Below are positions 42,773 to 52,575 of a stretch of DNA of 64,000 bases, piece by piece. Source of the DNA: Marinilactibacillus sp036039175 (GTDB lineage: Bacteria > Bacillota > Bacilli > Lactobacillales > Carnobacteriaceae_A); the NCBI RefSeq assembly GCF_036039175.1, contig NZ_JAYXKP010000005.1, positions 133,571-197,570 on the forward strand. The letters are read 5' to 3'. The position numbers and the translations under genes were made by a program. Below the pieces are notes generated by a model. The model searched no databases and was not told where the DNA came from. It saw only the letters and a list, made by a program, of their open reading frames with translations. How positions within the stretch are numbered: the first letter of the stretch is position 1; every line of letters begins with the position of its first letter.

Positions 42773-44521
42773 TTATGCTTCGTCTGTATCTTTCAAAAGA
42801 ATATTACCAGAAGTTGTCTGAGCTGTCAGTTGAAGTGCTTTTCCTTGTCTGATTCGATTGAATTTAAGCTTTGTGTCTTGTTTTGACTGTACATCAATAT
42901 CAGATAATCTTGATTTCACTACTCCAAAGACTGTTTTTGCTTCGCCTTCGATATCCAGTTCTTTTGGAATAGCGATTTTGACGCTTCCGTTGACAGAATT
43001 TGCTTTGATACGTGTCATTTCTTTGTTGTTCAACGTCAATTTAACGTCTCCATTAGTAGTGGATACGTCTGCACTTAACGGTGCTCCATTAAATACGATT
43101 GAACCACTGACTGTGCTGACAAGAAAGTCTCTAATATCAGAGTCTTGAACTTGAACCGTTCCGTTTGTTCCTTTAACTTCTAACATCACCGCGTTTGTAT
43201 CTTTGAACGTCATATTTCCATTCGTAGATTTTACGAACACGTCTTTACCTTTAAATGATTTGAATTGAACATCACCATTTAGCAGCTTGATAGATGTGTA
43301 ATCATAAACACGCTTAGGTAAAGAGATTGTAACGATGGCTTCTATACGTTTATTCGGAACGTGGAAGACAAATTTATCTTCGTCCAGTTCAATTTGACTG
43401 CGTTCTTCAAAAGCTTCTAATGGTGTTTCTTCCTCTATTTTACCATAAAGTTTAACTTTTGCAGAAACCTTGATTGTGTCATCTGAGCTTGTTTTAAGTT
43501 TTAGTTTACCATTTGCTAATTTAAAGTCTAAAATACTTGCTGTAGTATTTTCAAATGTCCACTCATGTTCAAAGTTAGTAGACGCTAGTTTAGGTACTCT
43601 GATATTAATATCTTTCCAATCAAAATTCTCAAGAGCTGAATTGAATGAGCCTTTTACAGTCTTCGCAGTATCGCTCTTCATTGTTGAAGAAACAGATTCA
43701 CGAATGAATTTACCCAATTCTTTCCCACTTACTTCAAGCTGCTTCCCTGCTTTATTAAGGGTTTCAGATGCTTCATCTTTCCAATTTTCTGGAATTTCAA
43801 TTCTTTCAGAAACTTGTTTAGCCTTATTGGTCCACTGTTTCATTTTAGTTGCATGAAGTTGTTTCATAACCGAAATTTTTTGTTTCTGTACGTTCTCAAA
43901 CGCTACTTCTAGTTCGCTGATTTCTTCTCTTAATGTCTGCATTCTTTCAGCTGTTTCCGGCTCTTGTCTTTCTTCTAATTCTGTTAGCGCACCTTGCTTA
44001 GATTGGATGTCCGCTTTTAATTCAGCGACGGCTTCTGTGTTATCTAGTTCATCAATTTTTTGAATCAATGATAGTTCTTTTTCTAAGTTTTTTAAGTCCG
44101 TTTCGATTTCTGAACGTTCTTGACTCTTTCTTTCTTTAGAACCTTCTTGTAAGTGATAAAGTTCTGCTTTTTTATTGTCTAACTTTCTTTTTGTTTCTGA
44201 CAAAGTATTGTTTACTTGATCCAGTTCAACAGAATACTGATTGATTTCAGTCGCTAAGCTTTCTAACTCTTTTTCTAATTCAGCATTGCGCTCTGCTTTT
44301 TCAACTTCTTCCGAATCTTCTGTTTCTTGATCATCCGCAGAAACAAATTCTGTTTCTTCTTCCTCATCTATTGTTTCATTGAATGAATCATTTTGATCAA
44401 ATTCTTTATACTCATTTTTCTTGTTTTCTTTTTTAACTAAAGACTCCAGTAAATCTAAACCTTCTTGAGTTGAGATGACACCACTTTTAACTAATTCTAA
44501 AATTCGTTCTCTCTCTTGCAT
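42773..44521 (-). CDS. YvlB-like DUF4097 protein with a large coiled coil
   Basis: From the ATG at 44521 (GGAGG seven bases upstream) it has 582 residues. The first 30 (QERERILELVKSGVISTQEG) form the short SHOCT-like helix found at the start of YvlB proteins. Residues about 50-230 are strongly charged and predicted to be a long coiled coil rich in Glu and Lys. The rest is a repetitive beta-strand region with SVNGSVKI, TNGTVQV and TVSGSIVF repeats typical of DUF4097. B. subtilis YvlB is about 365 residues, so the coiled coil is an expansion. No membrane span or signal peptide is seen. It heads an envelope-stress-type operon. Confidence 0.82.
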   Translation of the reverse strand: MQERERILELVKSGVISTQEGLDLLESLVKKENKKNEYKEFDQNDSFNETIDEEEETEFVSADDQETEDSEEVEKAERNAELEKELESLATEINQYSVELDQVNNTLSETKRKLDNKKAELYHLQEGSKERKSQERSEIETDLKNLEKELSLIQKIDELDNTEAVAELKADIQSKQGALTELEERQEPETAERMQTLREEISELEVAFENVQKQKISVMKQLHATKMKQWTNKAKQVSERIEIPENWKDEASETLNKAGKQLEVSGKELGKFIRESVSSTMKSDTAKTVKGSFNSALENFDWKDINIRVPKLASTNFEHEWTFENTTASILDFKLANGKLKLKTSSDDTIKVSAKVKLYGKIEEETPLEAFEERSQIELDEDKFVFHVPNKRIEAIVTISLPKRVYDYTSIKLLNGDVQFKSFKGKDVFVKSTNGNMTFKDTNAVMLEVKGTNGTVQVQDSDIRDFLVSTVSGSIVFNGAPLSADVSTTNGDVKLTLNNKEMTRIKANSVNGSVKIAIPKELDIEGEAKTVFGVVKSRLSDIDVQSKQDTKLKFNRIRQGKALQLTAQTTSGNILLKDTDEA

Positions 44522-44722
44522 GTTTTTTCCTCCCATTCGATTCTTCACTACGTTGTCGTCAATTGGTTATTACAGTATTTTTAACTTTCTGTTAACTACA
44601 ATTAGAATAGAGGTTTTCTTCTACCCGTATCTATAGTATGCAACAGATCTGAAAAAAAGTCATAGGACTTACGACTGATATTTGAGGGTTATTTTATTTA
44701 ATCAAATCATACCAAGCAGACT

Positions 44723-44757
44723 AAAAAACCTCCAAAGGATACCCTCTGAAGGTTTTA
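44723..44757 (-). terminator. Terminator after uvrA
   Basis: Stem AAAACCT.C.GAG / CT..GAGGTTTT with mismatches, followed on the minus strand by six T residues, seven bases after the uvrA stop. Confidence 0.75.
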
Positions 44758-44763
44758 AACGAA

Positions 44764-47622
44764 TTAGTTTTTACTTTTGAGCTTTTCTTTGCGTTTAGTT
44801 TCTTTATCAAGTACTTCTTTAAGATAATACCCTGTATAACTTTCTTTTACTTCTGCCAAATCTTCTGGTGTACCTGTTGCAAGAATCGTACCGCCACCTG
44901 CTCCACCTTCAGGGCCAAGATCAATGACGTAATCTGCTACTTTAATGACGTCCAGATTGTGTTCAATCACTAAAACAGTGTTACCCGCTTCTACAAGTCG
45001 ATCTAGTACAACAATCAATCTGGAAATATCATCTGCATGAAGACCTGTTGTCGGCTCATCTAAAATATAGAAGTTATGTCCACTTTGTCTTTTGTGCAGC
45101 TCGCTAGCTAGTTTCATTCGTTGAGCTTCTCCACCAGACAATGTTGTTGCGGGCTGTCCAAGCGTCATATACCCTAAACCGACATCGATAATCGTTTGCA
45201 TCTTTCTTGAGATCTTCGGTACGTTCTCGAAGAATTCTGCTGCTTCTTCAATATTCATCTCAAGGACTTCTGCAATACTCTTACCTTTATACTTAACTTC
45301 TAATGTCTCTGAGTTATATCTCGTTCCATGACAAACTTCACAAGGTACATACACATCAGGGAGGAAGTGCATCTCAATTTTCAAGATACCGTCACCTTTA
45401 CATGCTTCACAGCGTCCACCTTTTACGTTAAAACTAAAGCGACCCTTTTTGTAACCACGCATCTTCGCTTCATTCGTTTTAGCAAATAAATCTCTGATGT
45501 CATCAAAAACACTTGTATACGTTGCCGGATTACTTCTAGGTGTCCGTCCAATTGGGCTCTGATCGATATTGATAATTTTTTCAATATCTTCATATCCACT
45601 GATACTTTTGTGCAAGCCAGGTTTGACTTTAGAACGTCCGATTTCTCTAGATAAAGCTTTTCTTAAAATACCATTTACAAGTGAACTTTTACCAGATCCT
45701 GATACTCCAGTCACTGCAGTAAATCGTCCAAGTGGAAAAGTAACGTCCACATTTTTCAGATTGTTTTCTTTAGCACCTTTAATCACGATCGCTCCTAAAT
45801 CTTCTGAGCGACGAACTTCAGGAACAGCGATAAATTTCTCTCCTGACAAGTAAGCACCTGTTAATGAGTTTTTGTTATGCTCGATTTCTTCAGGTGTTCC
45901 ACTTGCAACGATGTTTCCGCCATGTTCTCCAGCACCAGGGCCAATATCGATCAAATGATCTGCCGCACGCATCGTATCCTCATCGTGTTCAACGACAATC
46001 AGCGTATTTCCTAGGTCACGCATATTTTTAAGTGAATCAATCAGGCGATTATTGTCTCTTTGGTGTAATCCTATAGAAGGTTCATCAAGTATATATAATA
46101 CTCCAGAAAGATTCGATCCAATTTGCGTTGCTAATCGTATACGCTGAGCTTCTCCACCAGATAAGGTTCCCGCTTTACGACTAAGTGTAAGGTAATCTAA
46201 CCCAACATTCTTCAAAAATCTTAAGCGATCGAGAATTTCTTTCTGAATAGGCAAAGCAATCGTAGTATTACGAGAAGATAAATCCATTTTATCAAAGAAA
46301 TTGTGTGCCTCTTCAATAGAGAATCCACTAACATCTCCAATATCTTTTCCAAGCACTTTTACAGACAAAGCTTCTCTATTCAGTCTTTTCCCTTTACAAA
46401 CTGGACATTCCAGTTCGGTCATATATTGAAGCATCTGATTTCTAGTGAAATCACTATTCGTTTCTTTATATCTTCTGGCAACATTCGGTAAGATACCTTC
46501 AAAGGGAATCATCGTGTCTCTGACACTACCGAAATCGTTTTTGTAGTGGAAATGAAATTTCTTATCTTTAGATCCATTTAATACAATATCTCGGTCTGCT
46601 TCAGGCATTTCTTCGAACGGAATATCTGTTTTAATTCCAAAGTGCTCACAAGCTTGTGACAGCATCTGCGGGTAATAATTCGAGCTAATTGGATTCCAAG
46701 GTATAATCGCACCGTCATCTATAGATAAAGACTGATCCGGTATAACCAAATCCAAATCAACTTCTAAATTTGTTCCAAGTCCATCACAAGCAGAACAAGC
46801 TCCAAAAGGCGCGTTAAATGAGAAGAGTCTAGGCTCCACTTTTGGTAGTGTAAATCCACACTTCGGACAAGCATAATGTTCACTGAATAATTCTTCTCTA
46901 TCTCCGATAAAATCTGCAACCACAAATCCTTCTGCTAATCCTAAAGCAGATTCTACGGACTCAAATAGTCGCGAACGTATACCTTCTTTGATCACTATTC
47001 TATCTACTACAACTTCAATTGTATGTTTTTTGTTTTTTTCAAGTTCGATATCGTCTCCAATATCCATCATTTCTCCATTAACTCTTAAACGAACAAACCC
47101 TTGAGATTTGATTTTGTCGAGCGCTTTTTTATGCTGACCTTTTTTTCCTTTGATGATAGGTGCCAGAATTTGAATTTTTGTTTTCTCTGGGCTTTCCATA
47201 ATCTGATCAACCATTTGTTCTACTGATTGGCTTGAGATTTCCGTACCATCGTTTGGACAAAACGGTGTTCCAATACGCGCATACATCAATCTCATGTAAT
47301 CGTTGATTTCTGTGGCTGTACCAACTGTCGATCGAGGATTATTACTCGTTGTCTTTTGATCAATAGAAATAGCTGGACTTAGTCCATCAATACTATCAAC
47401 GTCTGGCTTATCCATTTGCCCAAGAAACTGTCTCGCATAGGCTGAAAGAGATTCTACGTATCTACGCTGACCCTCAGCATACAGCGTATCAAACGCCAGG
47501 GAACTTTTTCCCGAACCAGATAGACCTGTCATGACAACAAATTTATCGCGTGGTATCGTTACATCGATGTCTTTGAGATTATGTGAGCGTGCACCACGAA
47601 CTACAATTTTATCGTTACTCAT
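44764..47622 (-). CDS. uvrA: Excinuclease ABC subunit A
   Basis: The 952-residue protein has two ABC ATPase halves: Walker A GLSGSGKSSLAFDTLYAEGQ (about residue 33) and GVSGSGKSSLVNGIL, signatures LSGGEAQRIRLA and LSGGEAQRMKLA, and both zinc modules (CPKCGF..CSACDG and CEACKGDG..CEVCHG). It recognises DNA damage and loads UvrB. Normally uvrB lies just upstream in Firmicutes; here the upstream neighbour is an HD-domain gene and no uvrB is in this window. It ends in a lysine-rich tail. Confidence 0.97.
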   Translation of the reverse strand: MSNDKIVVRGARSHNLKDIDVTIPRDKFVVMTGLSGSGKSSLAFDTLYAEGQRRYVESLSAYARQFLGQMDKPDVDSIDGLSPAISIDQKTTSNNPRSTVGTATEINDYMRLMYARIGTPFCPNDGTEISSQSVEQMVDQIMESPEKTKIQILAPIIKGKKGQHKKALDKIKSQGFVRLRVNGEMMDIGDDIELEKNKKHTIEVVVDRIVIKEGIRSRLFESVESALGLAEGFVVADFIGDREELFSEHYACPKCGFTLPKVEPRLFSFNAPFGACSACDGLGTNLEVDLDLVIPDQSLSIDDGAIIPWNPISSNYYPQMLSQACEHFGIKTDIPFEEMPEADRDIVLNGSKDKKFHFHYKNDFGSVRDTMIPFEGILPNVARRYKETNSDFTRNQMLQYMTELECPVCKGKRLNREALSVKVLGKDIGDVSGFSIEEAHNFFDKMDLSSRNTTIALPIQKEILDRLRFLKNVGLDYLTLSRKAGTLSGGEAQRIRLATQIGSNLSGVLYILDEPSIGLHQRDNNRLIDSLKNMRDLGNTLIVVEHDEDTMRAADHLIDIGPGAGEHGGNIVASGTPEEIEHNKNSLTGAYLSGEKFIAVPEVRRSEDLGAIVIKGAKENNLKNVDVTFPLGRFTAVTGVSGSGKSSLVNGILRKALSREIGRSKVKPGLHKSISGYEDIEKIINIDQSPIGRTPRSNPATYTSVFDDIRDLFAKTNEAKMRGYKKGRFSFNVKGGRCEACKGDGILKIEMHFLPDVYVPCEVCHGTRYNSETLEVKYKGKSIAEVLEMNIEEAAEFFENVPKISRKMQTIIDVGLGYMTLGQPATTLSGGEAQRMKLASELHKRQSGHNFYILDEPTTGLHADDISRLIVVLDRLVEAGNTVLVIEHNLDVIKVADYVIDLGPEGGAGGGTILATGTPEDLAEVKESYTGYYLKEVLDKETKRKEKLKSKN

Positions 47623-47717
47623 TTATCAAATCATTCCCTCTACTAAAGTCTAGCCTGCTTCAACGAATTTCTGAATGGGGCTTATACGGTTATTTATACT
47701 TTGATGATTCACAAAAC

Positions 47718-47750
47718 GAAGAGGTAAGCGGATTGCTCCCCTACCTCTTC
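47718..47750 (-). terminator. Probable terminator after the HD-domain gene
   Basis: Stem GAAGAGGTA/TACCTCTTC with a 15-base loop, then CGTTTTG on the minus strand. Weak U tract. Confidence 0.55.
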
Positions 47751-47778
47751 TTTCTAGTCTATTATAGCACATACGTTC

Positions 47779-48438
47779 TCAATTGGCGAATGTTTGTTCT
47801 GCATTTCGTTCTTTTAAGATCTTACTTGTTCTTCGTTCTAATTCTGACTGATTCGTGAACTCTCCACTGATTAGATCAGGTAAAATCTCCTTAAGCAAGT
47901 ACTGTACACTATCCAATTCTTTGAATTCAAGAATAGTGACCAGAGATTCCTCATAAATTTCTGTAAATAAGGATTCTGGATTTCCTTTTTGGATTTCACC
48001 AAAAGACTCATATAATAAGTCGACTTTATCGGCTACAGACAAGATTTTGCCTTCTAAGGAATCATCTTTACCTTCTTTGAATCGATTGCGATAAACTTCT
48101 TGAAATTCTTCTGGAATCTCTTGATCTATAAAATGATGAGCCATTGTTTCTTCTACTGTCGCCAATCTTTCTCTTAAATCAGGATCAGCATATTTAACAG
48201 GTGTTTTAATATCTCCAATGAAAATTTCTGTATAGTCATGATTTAACGCTTTTTCATAAAGTGAGCGCCAGTCTACTTCTTTCCCAGCTTTCTCCTCTAC
48301 TGTTCCCAAAAATTGCGCAATTTTTGTCACTTTGAACGAGTGTGCTGCAACAGAATGCTCTTCATATTTGAATTTTCCTGGACAACGATTGATTTTTTCT
48401 AGATCACTTAAGCTTTTAAAATACTCATGCATTCCCAT
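47779..48438 (-). CDS. YfbR-like HD-domain 5'-nucleotidase
   Basis: The 219-residue protein has the HD-domain ligands EEHSVAAHSFKV near residue 27 and ALNHDYTEIFIGDIKTPVKY near 64. The HDxxE...GD..TPVKY pattern is that of YfbR-type deoxynucleoside 5'-monophosphatases, metal-dependent enzymes of the nucleotide pool. The protein is close to the family length of about 200. It is a single gene between two terminators and on the same strand as uvrA, but transcriptionally separate. Confidence 0.82.
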   Translation of the reverse strand: MGMHEYFKSLSDLEKINRCPGKFKYEEHSVAAHSFKVTKIAQFLGTVEEKAGKEVDWRSLYEKALNHDYTEIFIGDIKTPVKYADPDLRERLATVEETMAHHFIDQEIPEEFQEVYRNRFKEGKDDSLEGKILSVADKVDLLYESFGEIQKGNPESLFTEIYEESLVTILEFKELDSVQYLLKEILPDLISGEFTNQSELERRTSKILKERNAEQTFAN

Positions 48439-48574
48439 TTGATCATCTCTCTTTCTCCATTTTATATTTCTCAGAATAAATTTTCATTATATTATCAGTT
48501 AAGTTTATAAAATGCAACTTCTTATTTATTGTAATATGCTTTAATCCTATAAAGCAATTATCACGATTCAACAA

Positions 48575-48605
48575 AAAACCAGCCATTAATGAATAGGCTG
48601 GTTTT
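48575..48605 (-). terminator. Terminator after phoR
   Basis: Stem AAAACCAGCC/GGCTGGTTTT with an 11-base loop, four bases after the stop, T run on the minus strand. Confidence 0.88.
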
Positions 48606-48609
48606 CTTT

Positions 48610-50406
48610 CTAACATCTTTGACTTGATGGATTTTTGAATATAATCGGTAGATAGACTTCAAATGTTGTCCCTTTCCCTACCTCACTAACTAATTCTATA
48701 TGTCCGTTCAAATTCTCAACAAGGTATTTTACGATTGATAGTCCAAGCCCAGTTCCACCAGCATTCCGGCTTCGGGCTTTATCGACTCTGTAAAATCTCT
48801 CGAAGATTCTTGATTGTTCTTGCTGCGGAATACCAATACCATTGTCTCGAATTTTAATGACCGCTTCCTGATTCAGGTAAGTCATTTCTACTTCTACTTT
48901 TCCTTTTTCAGGTGTATAAGACACTGCATTCCCTACAAGATTCAATATAATTTGTTTTAACTGATCATGATCTACTTCTAAAGAAACTTTTTCATGATCT
49001 ATTATAGAAAGTTCCATTTCTTTTAATTCTGCTTTTTGCTGCAAGATTTGGAAGACTTCTTTTACGACTGATTTAGCTTCGATAGGTTCAACATTCATTC
49101 TTACTTGTTTTTGTTCCAGTTTTGATAACTGTAAAATATCTTGCACCATTAAATCTAATCTACTACTCTCTTTCAACATGATTTCCAGGAACTCAACAAG
49201 GACTTCTCGATCTTCTAGCGCTCCATCAAGTAAAGTTTCACTAAATCCTTTTAAAGCCGTTATCGGTGTTCTTAATTCATGAGAAGCATTTGCTACAAAG
49301 TCGGTTCGCACTTTTTCGAGTCTTCTGATTTCTGTTATGTCATATAATAGTACGATAAAATTAGTCGTCCCCTGAATTCTTCCAGGTATTGGTACGATAT
49401 TAGTATCCACAATTCTTTCGTCTTGCAGGAACAGAGAAATCTCTCGATTTTGAAGTTCGTTTTTTTCAAAAGCCGCTTCAATCAATTGATTTAGTCCGTA
49501 ACTTTTAAAGACTTCTAGGTAACTATGTCCTATTTTTCCGTAAAGATTTTCGCCCAATATCTCATTCATAATCGGATTGACCATGGTGATTTCTCTATTT
49601 TCATTCAAGACCATGACGCCGATGACAAGATGATTAATCAATTCGCGCATCCGTTTGTCATTCTGCTTGATTTCCTGCATTTGTGACTCCAGATTTCCGG
49701 CAAGATCATTGATTGTTTCTCCAAGATCATCAATTTCATGATAAGAAGTCGATCGGTAACGCGTACTATATTTCTGGTGAGACAACTTATTGGTTATCTG
49801 TTTGATTTCTTCAATAGGATCGCCGATTCTTCTAGTCCAGTAGTAAGTGAACAGTACTGTAAGTAAAAGTGAAATCCCTATAAAAACCAGTAAGAATCGA
49901 ATCAACTCATCTGTAACACCCGTCATTTCTTCTACTCGTTTTGATAACCTCAAGATCCCTACAGTTTCCCCGTCCGTACTCAACAAAGGGGCTGCAGTAT
50001 AATATCTTAAGTCTTCTGTGCTCGTACTGACACGGTCATACGTACTTATACCGTCACCATTTAAAATCGATTGAATTTCTGGTCGATCCAAATGATTTTC
50101 GACTGTGTCCTGATTGGCATGCGAATCGTAGATTACACTTCCCGAAAGATCTATAAGTGTAATTCTTTCAGAAACAGCTTCTGCTGCTTTTTCGAGTCCT
50201 GTCATCAACTCATCTAAATCCTGTTCTGAATCGATTGTATCGTTTAACTGACTTTGCAGCGTAACAAGTTGTGCCTTTAGATCTTCACCTTGTTGTTCCA
50301 GACCTTGTTGTACAAATACATTCGAAGAAATGTAGAAGAAAATAATGGAAAACAAACCAAATACCGCAAGGAAAAAGAGAAGAATTCTTCCTCTTAACTG
50401 TTTCAT
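48610..50406 (-). CDS. phoR: PhoR-like sensor histidine kinase
   Basis: The 598-residue kinase has a membrane helix near residues 7-27, an extracytoplasmic sensor region about 30-165, a second helix 168-190, a HAMP domain 190-245, a PAS domain about 255-355, a HisKA box NASHELRTP with His376, and an ATPase domain with DNGIGIP and GGTGLGLSIVK. The layout fits PhoR/PnpS and WalK alike. Four-base overlap with the regulator upstream shows coupling. No phosphate transport (pst) genes follow, so a phosphate role is inferred from family only. Confidence 0.88.
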   Translation of the reverse strand: MKQLRGRILLFFLAVFGLFSIIFFYISSNVFVQQGLEQQGEDLKAQLVTLQSQLNDTIDSEQDLDELMTGLEKAAEAVSERITLIDLSGSVIYDSHANQDTVENHLDRPEIQSILNGDGISTYDRVSTSTEDLRYYTAAPLLSTDGETVGILRLSKRVEEMTGVTDELIRFLLVFIGISLLLTVLFTYYWTRRIGDPIEEIKQITNKLSHQKYSTRYRSTSYHEIDDLGETINDLAGNLESQMQEIKQNDKRMRELINHLVIGVMVLNENREITMVNPIMNEILGENLYGKIGHSYLEVFKSYGLNQLIEAAFEKNELQNREISLFLQDERIVDTNIVPIPGRIQGTTNFIVLLYDITEIRRLEKVRTDFVANASHELRTPITALKGFSETLLDGALEDREVLVEFLEIMLKESSRLDLMVQDILQLSKLEQKQVRMNVEPIEAKSVVKEVFQILQQKAELKEMELSIIDHEKVSLEVDHDQLKQIILNLVGNAVSYTPEKGKVEVEMTYLNQEAVIKIRDNGIGIPQQEQSRIFERFYRVDKARSRNAGGTGLGLSIVKYLVENLNGHIELVSEVGKGTTFEVYLPIIFKNPSSQRC

Positions 50407-51113
50407 TTGGGTTCCTCAAGTTTATAACCAAAGCCTCTGGCTGTCTTAATATATTGAGGATTCTTTGTATCTTCTTCTATCTTTTCTCTTAAATGACTAA
50501 TATGAACATCTACGATTCTGGTTTCACCTGCAAAATCATAATCCCAAATCGCATTCAACAACTGCTCTCTACTCAAGATTCGATTTTGACGTCTTGCCAT
50601 ATAAAGAAGTAAATCAAATTCTTTAGGTGTGCATTCAATGGCTTCTCCCTTTAAACGAACTTCATACTGTTCAGGGAAGATTTCGACATCTTTAAGAACA
50701 ATGGATTTTTCAGGCTCACTTTGAGACTCTGTTTCAACTTCACTGATTTTCTCATATCTTCTGAAAATGGCCTTCATACGTGCAAGGACTTCTCTAGGAC
50801 TGAAAGGTTTTGTCATGTAATCGTCTGCTCCAATTTCAAGACCAATAATTTTATCGATCTCAGAATCTTTTGCAGTCAACATGATAATCGGTGTATCTAC
50901 TTTTTCTTGTCTAAGCCCCTTACAAATATCAATTCCGTCTTTAGATGGTAACATTAAATCTAGAATAATCAGATCATATGAACCTGTACTCGCCATTTCA
51001 TATCCTTCTTCTCCATCTAAAGATGCTGTAACTTGGTAACCTTCTTTTTCTAAATTATACGATAACAATTTGACGATCGACTGTTCATCTTCGACAATTA
51101 AAACTCTTTTCAT
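50403..51113 (-). CDS. phoP: PhoP-like OmpR-family response regulator
   Basis: The 236-residue regulator has the acidic pocket EDE (residues 8-10), phospho-acceptor Asp52 in LIILDLMLPSKDG, the Lys of MTKPFSPRE and a C-terminal winged helix with LLYMARRQNRILSREQLLNAIW and VDVHISHLREKIE. It belongs to the PhoP/WalR group. WalRK is usually encoded with walH and walI, which are not here, so PhoP is preferred. It follows the PDZ gene by 72 bases and overlaps phoR by four. Confidence 0.9.
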   Translation of the reverse strand: MKRVLIVEDEQSIVKLLSYNLEKEGYQVTASLDGEEGYEMASTGSYDLIILDLMLPSKDGIDICKGLRQEKVDTPIIMLTAKDSEIDKIIGLEIGADDYMTKPFSPREVLARMKAIFRRYEKISEVETESQSEPEKSIVLKDVEIFPEQYEVRLKGEAIECTPKEFDLLLYMARRQNRILSREQLLNAIWDYDFAGETRIVDVHISHLREKIEEDTKNPQYIKTARGFGYKLEEPK

Positions 51114-51185
51114 AGTTTACAATCCCAATCCTTTCGTATAAAACTAGTTTGATCAATAGAATGTTTACCTTCTATTCTGAACTGA

Positions 51186-52388
51186 TTATTTAACAAGTTT
51201 AATTTCTTCAAGCGTAATTAACCCAAGATCATGTGGATCATCTTCATAAATAGCTGTTTCTGACAAGACGATTTCATTATCGATTCTGTTTACCTTCAAA
51301 TGGCAGTAGGCGCGATTTGAGAATAACGCTTCGTTTAAATCTTCTATTGTATGAAGCTGTCTCTCGTTACATTCTAAAAGCGCATCTCCAATGCCCACAC
51401 CCATTTTTTCAGCAGGGCTACCCGGTCTAATGGCGATGACTCTCAAACCTTGTTCAGCTGGACCAAAGCGGAAACTCCACTTCTGCTCACGCTTACGGTG
51501 ACGGTACAGTACGAATACTCCACCTATCATAAGTACAAGCAATCCAAAAATCGCAAATTCTTTCAACCAAAATGTTAAAGCGAATAAAACCATTCCCGCT
51601 ACTGACAAACCTAGAAAATCTTTTAGCAAACGTTCTTTGGCTTCTTTAGGTATTTGAGCCTGAACTGTATATCTCAATCCCATTAAAACTGGCAGTAAGA
51701 AAAAGGAATAGGTCTGGTTACCTACAGAAAAAACTGGCCACCAGTCAAAGAAAGGTCTAAATCCTTCTCCTGGAATAACGAGTAATAAGGGTACGAGCCA
51801 AAAAGGCGTCATACGATATTTCGCAACTAGTTTCCCTCGTTTTGTTGCTAAAAATCTAGGGATAAATTTAGACAGATTTCCTGTCTGGAGAACCAGTACA
51901 GTGCTTAATAATAATAATAACGCAATAATAAAGCTCACTTGAGTCAATTCGTACGCTACTGGCAATCCTTGATTCAGCGGGCTGTACCAGTTCTCAGGCA
52001 TTGAGAAAAATTGATTTGTAGTGACTTCAAAATAAGTCAAGGCAAGTAGGACCAAGCTAGTGACTGAGAAAGTGAATATAGGATGAATAAATCGGTAACC
52101 CAATCCCAAGGATAAGATCGTAACGATCTGGTAAAGTATGATCCAGTCAAGTGTAACAGGCATCCCTGCAAACACCGTCAGCGCCGATAATAGGAGCCCA
52201 GGAAGAAGTCCCCATACTAAAAATCGTTTGATTTCAAAGTTGTCTTTATAGATTGTCGCTCGTAGTTGCTTACGGTCGTAACTAATTCTTCTACTTTTTG
52301 CTAACAGAACTAATGCTACACCAACTAAAAATAGTGGCTGAATAAAAAATAGTCCGAAAGCGAGTAGTAAACTTTGCAGTATATTCAT
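51186..52388 (-). CDS. Multi-pass membrane protein with C-terminal PDZ domain (MinJ-like topology)
   Basis: The 400-residue protein has about eight to ten membrane helices up to residue 300 and ends in a PDZ domain (VIAIRPGSPAEKMGVGIGDA, then LLECNERQLHTIEDLNEAL). B. subtilis MinJ, a division-site adaptor, has the same topology and lies near ftsEX and uvrBA. Here it lies between ftsEX and uvrA, so a division-related or polar adaptor role is reasonable. Sequence identity to MinJ cannot be judged by eye. It precedes phoP on the same strand with no terminator between. Confidence 0.78.
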   Translation of the reverse strand: MNILQSLLLAFGLFFIQPLFLVGVALVLLAKSRRISYDRKQLRATIYKDNFEIKRFLVWGLLPGLLLSALTVFAGMPVTLDWIILYQIVTILSLGLGYRFIHPIFTFSVTSLVLLALTYFEVTTNQFFSMPENWYSPLNQGLPVAYELTQVSFIIALLLLLSTVLVLQTGNLSKFIPRFLATKRGKLVAKYRMTPFWLVPLLLVIPGEGFRPFFDWWPVFSVGNQTYSFFLLPVLMGLRYTVQAQIPKEAKERLLKDFLGLSVAGMVLFALTFWLKEFAIFGLLVLMIGGVFVLYRHRKREQKWSFRFGPAEQGLRVIAIRPGSPAEKMGVGIGDALLECNERQLHTIEDLNEALFSNRAYCHLKVNRIDNEIVLSETAIYEDDPHDLGLITLEEIKLVK

Positions 52389-52575
52389 TTAATTTACACC
52401 TTTCTTATTTTCTTTCATTATTATTTTAACACATCTTATGAAAAAGTTATGCAATGGATTGAATTTATCAGGTGATATCATCTTCAGTCTGTAAAGGACT
52501 TTTTGATCAAATCACTCTATGCTATACTGTTTAGAATAGGTCCAATTCAGTTAGTATATTAAAGGAGTGAACTAA

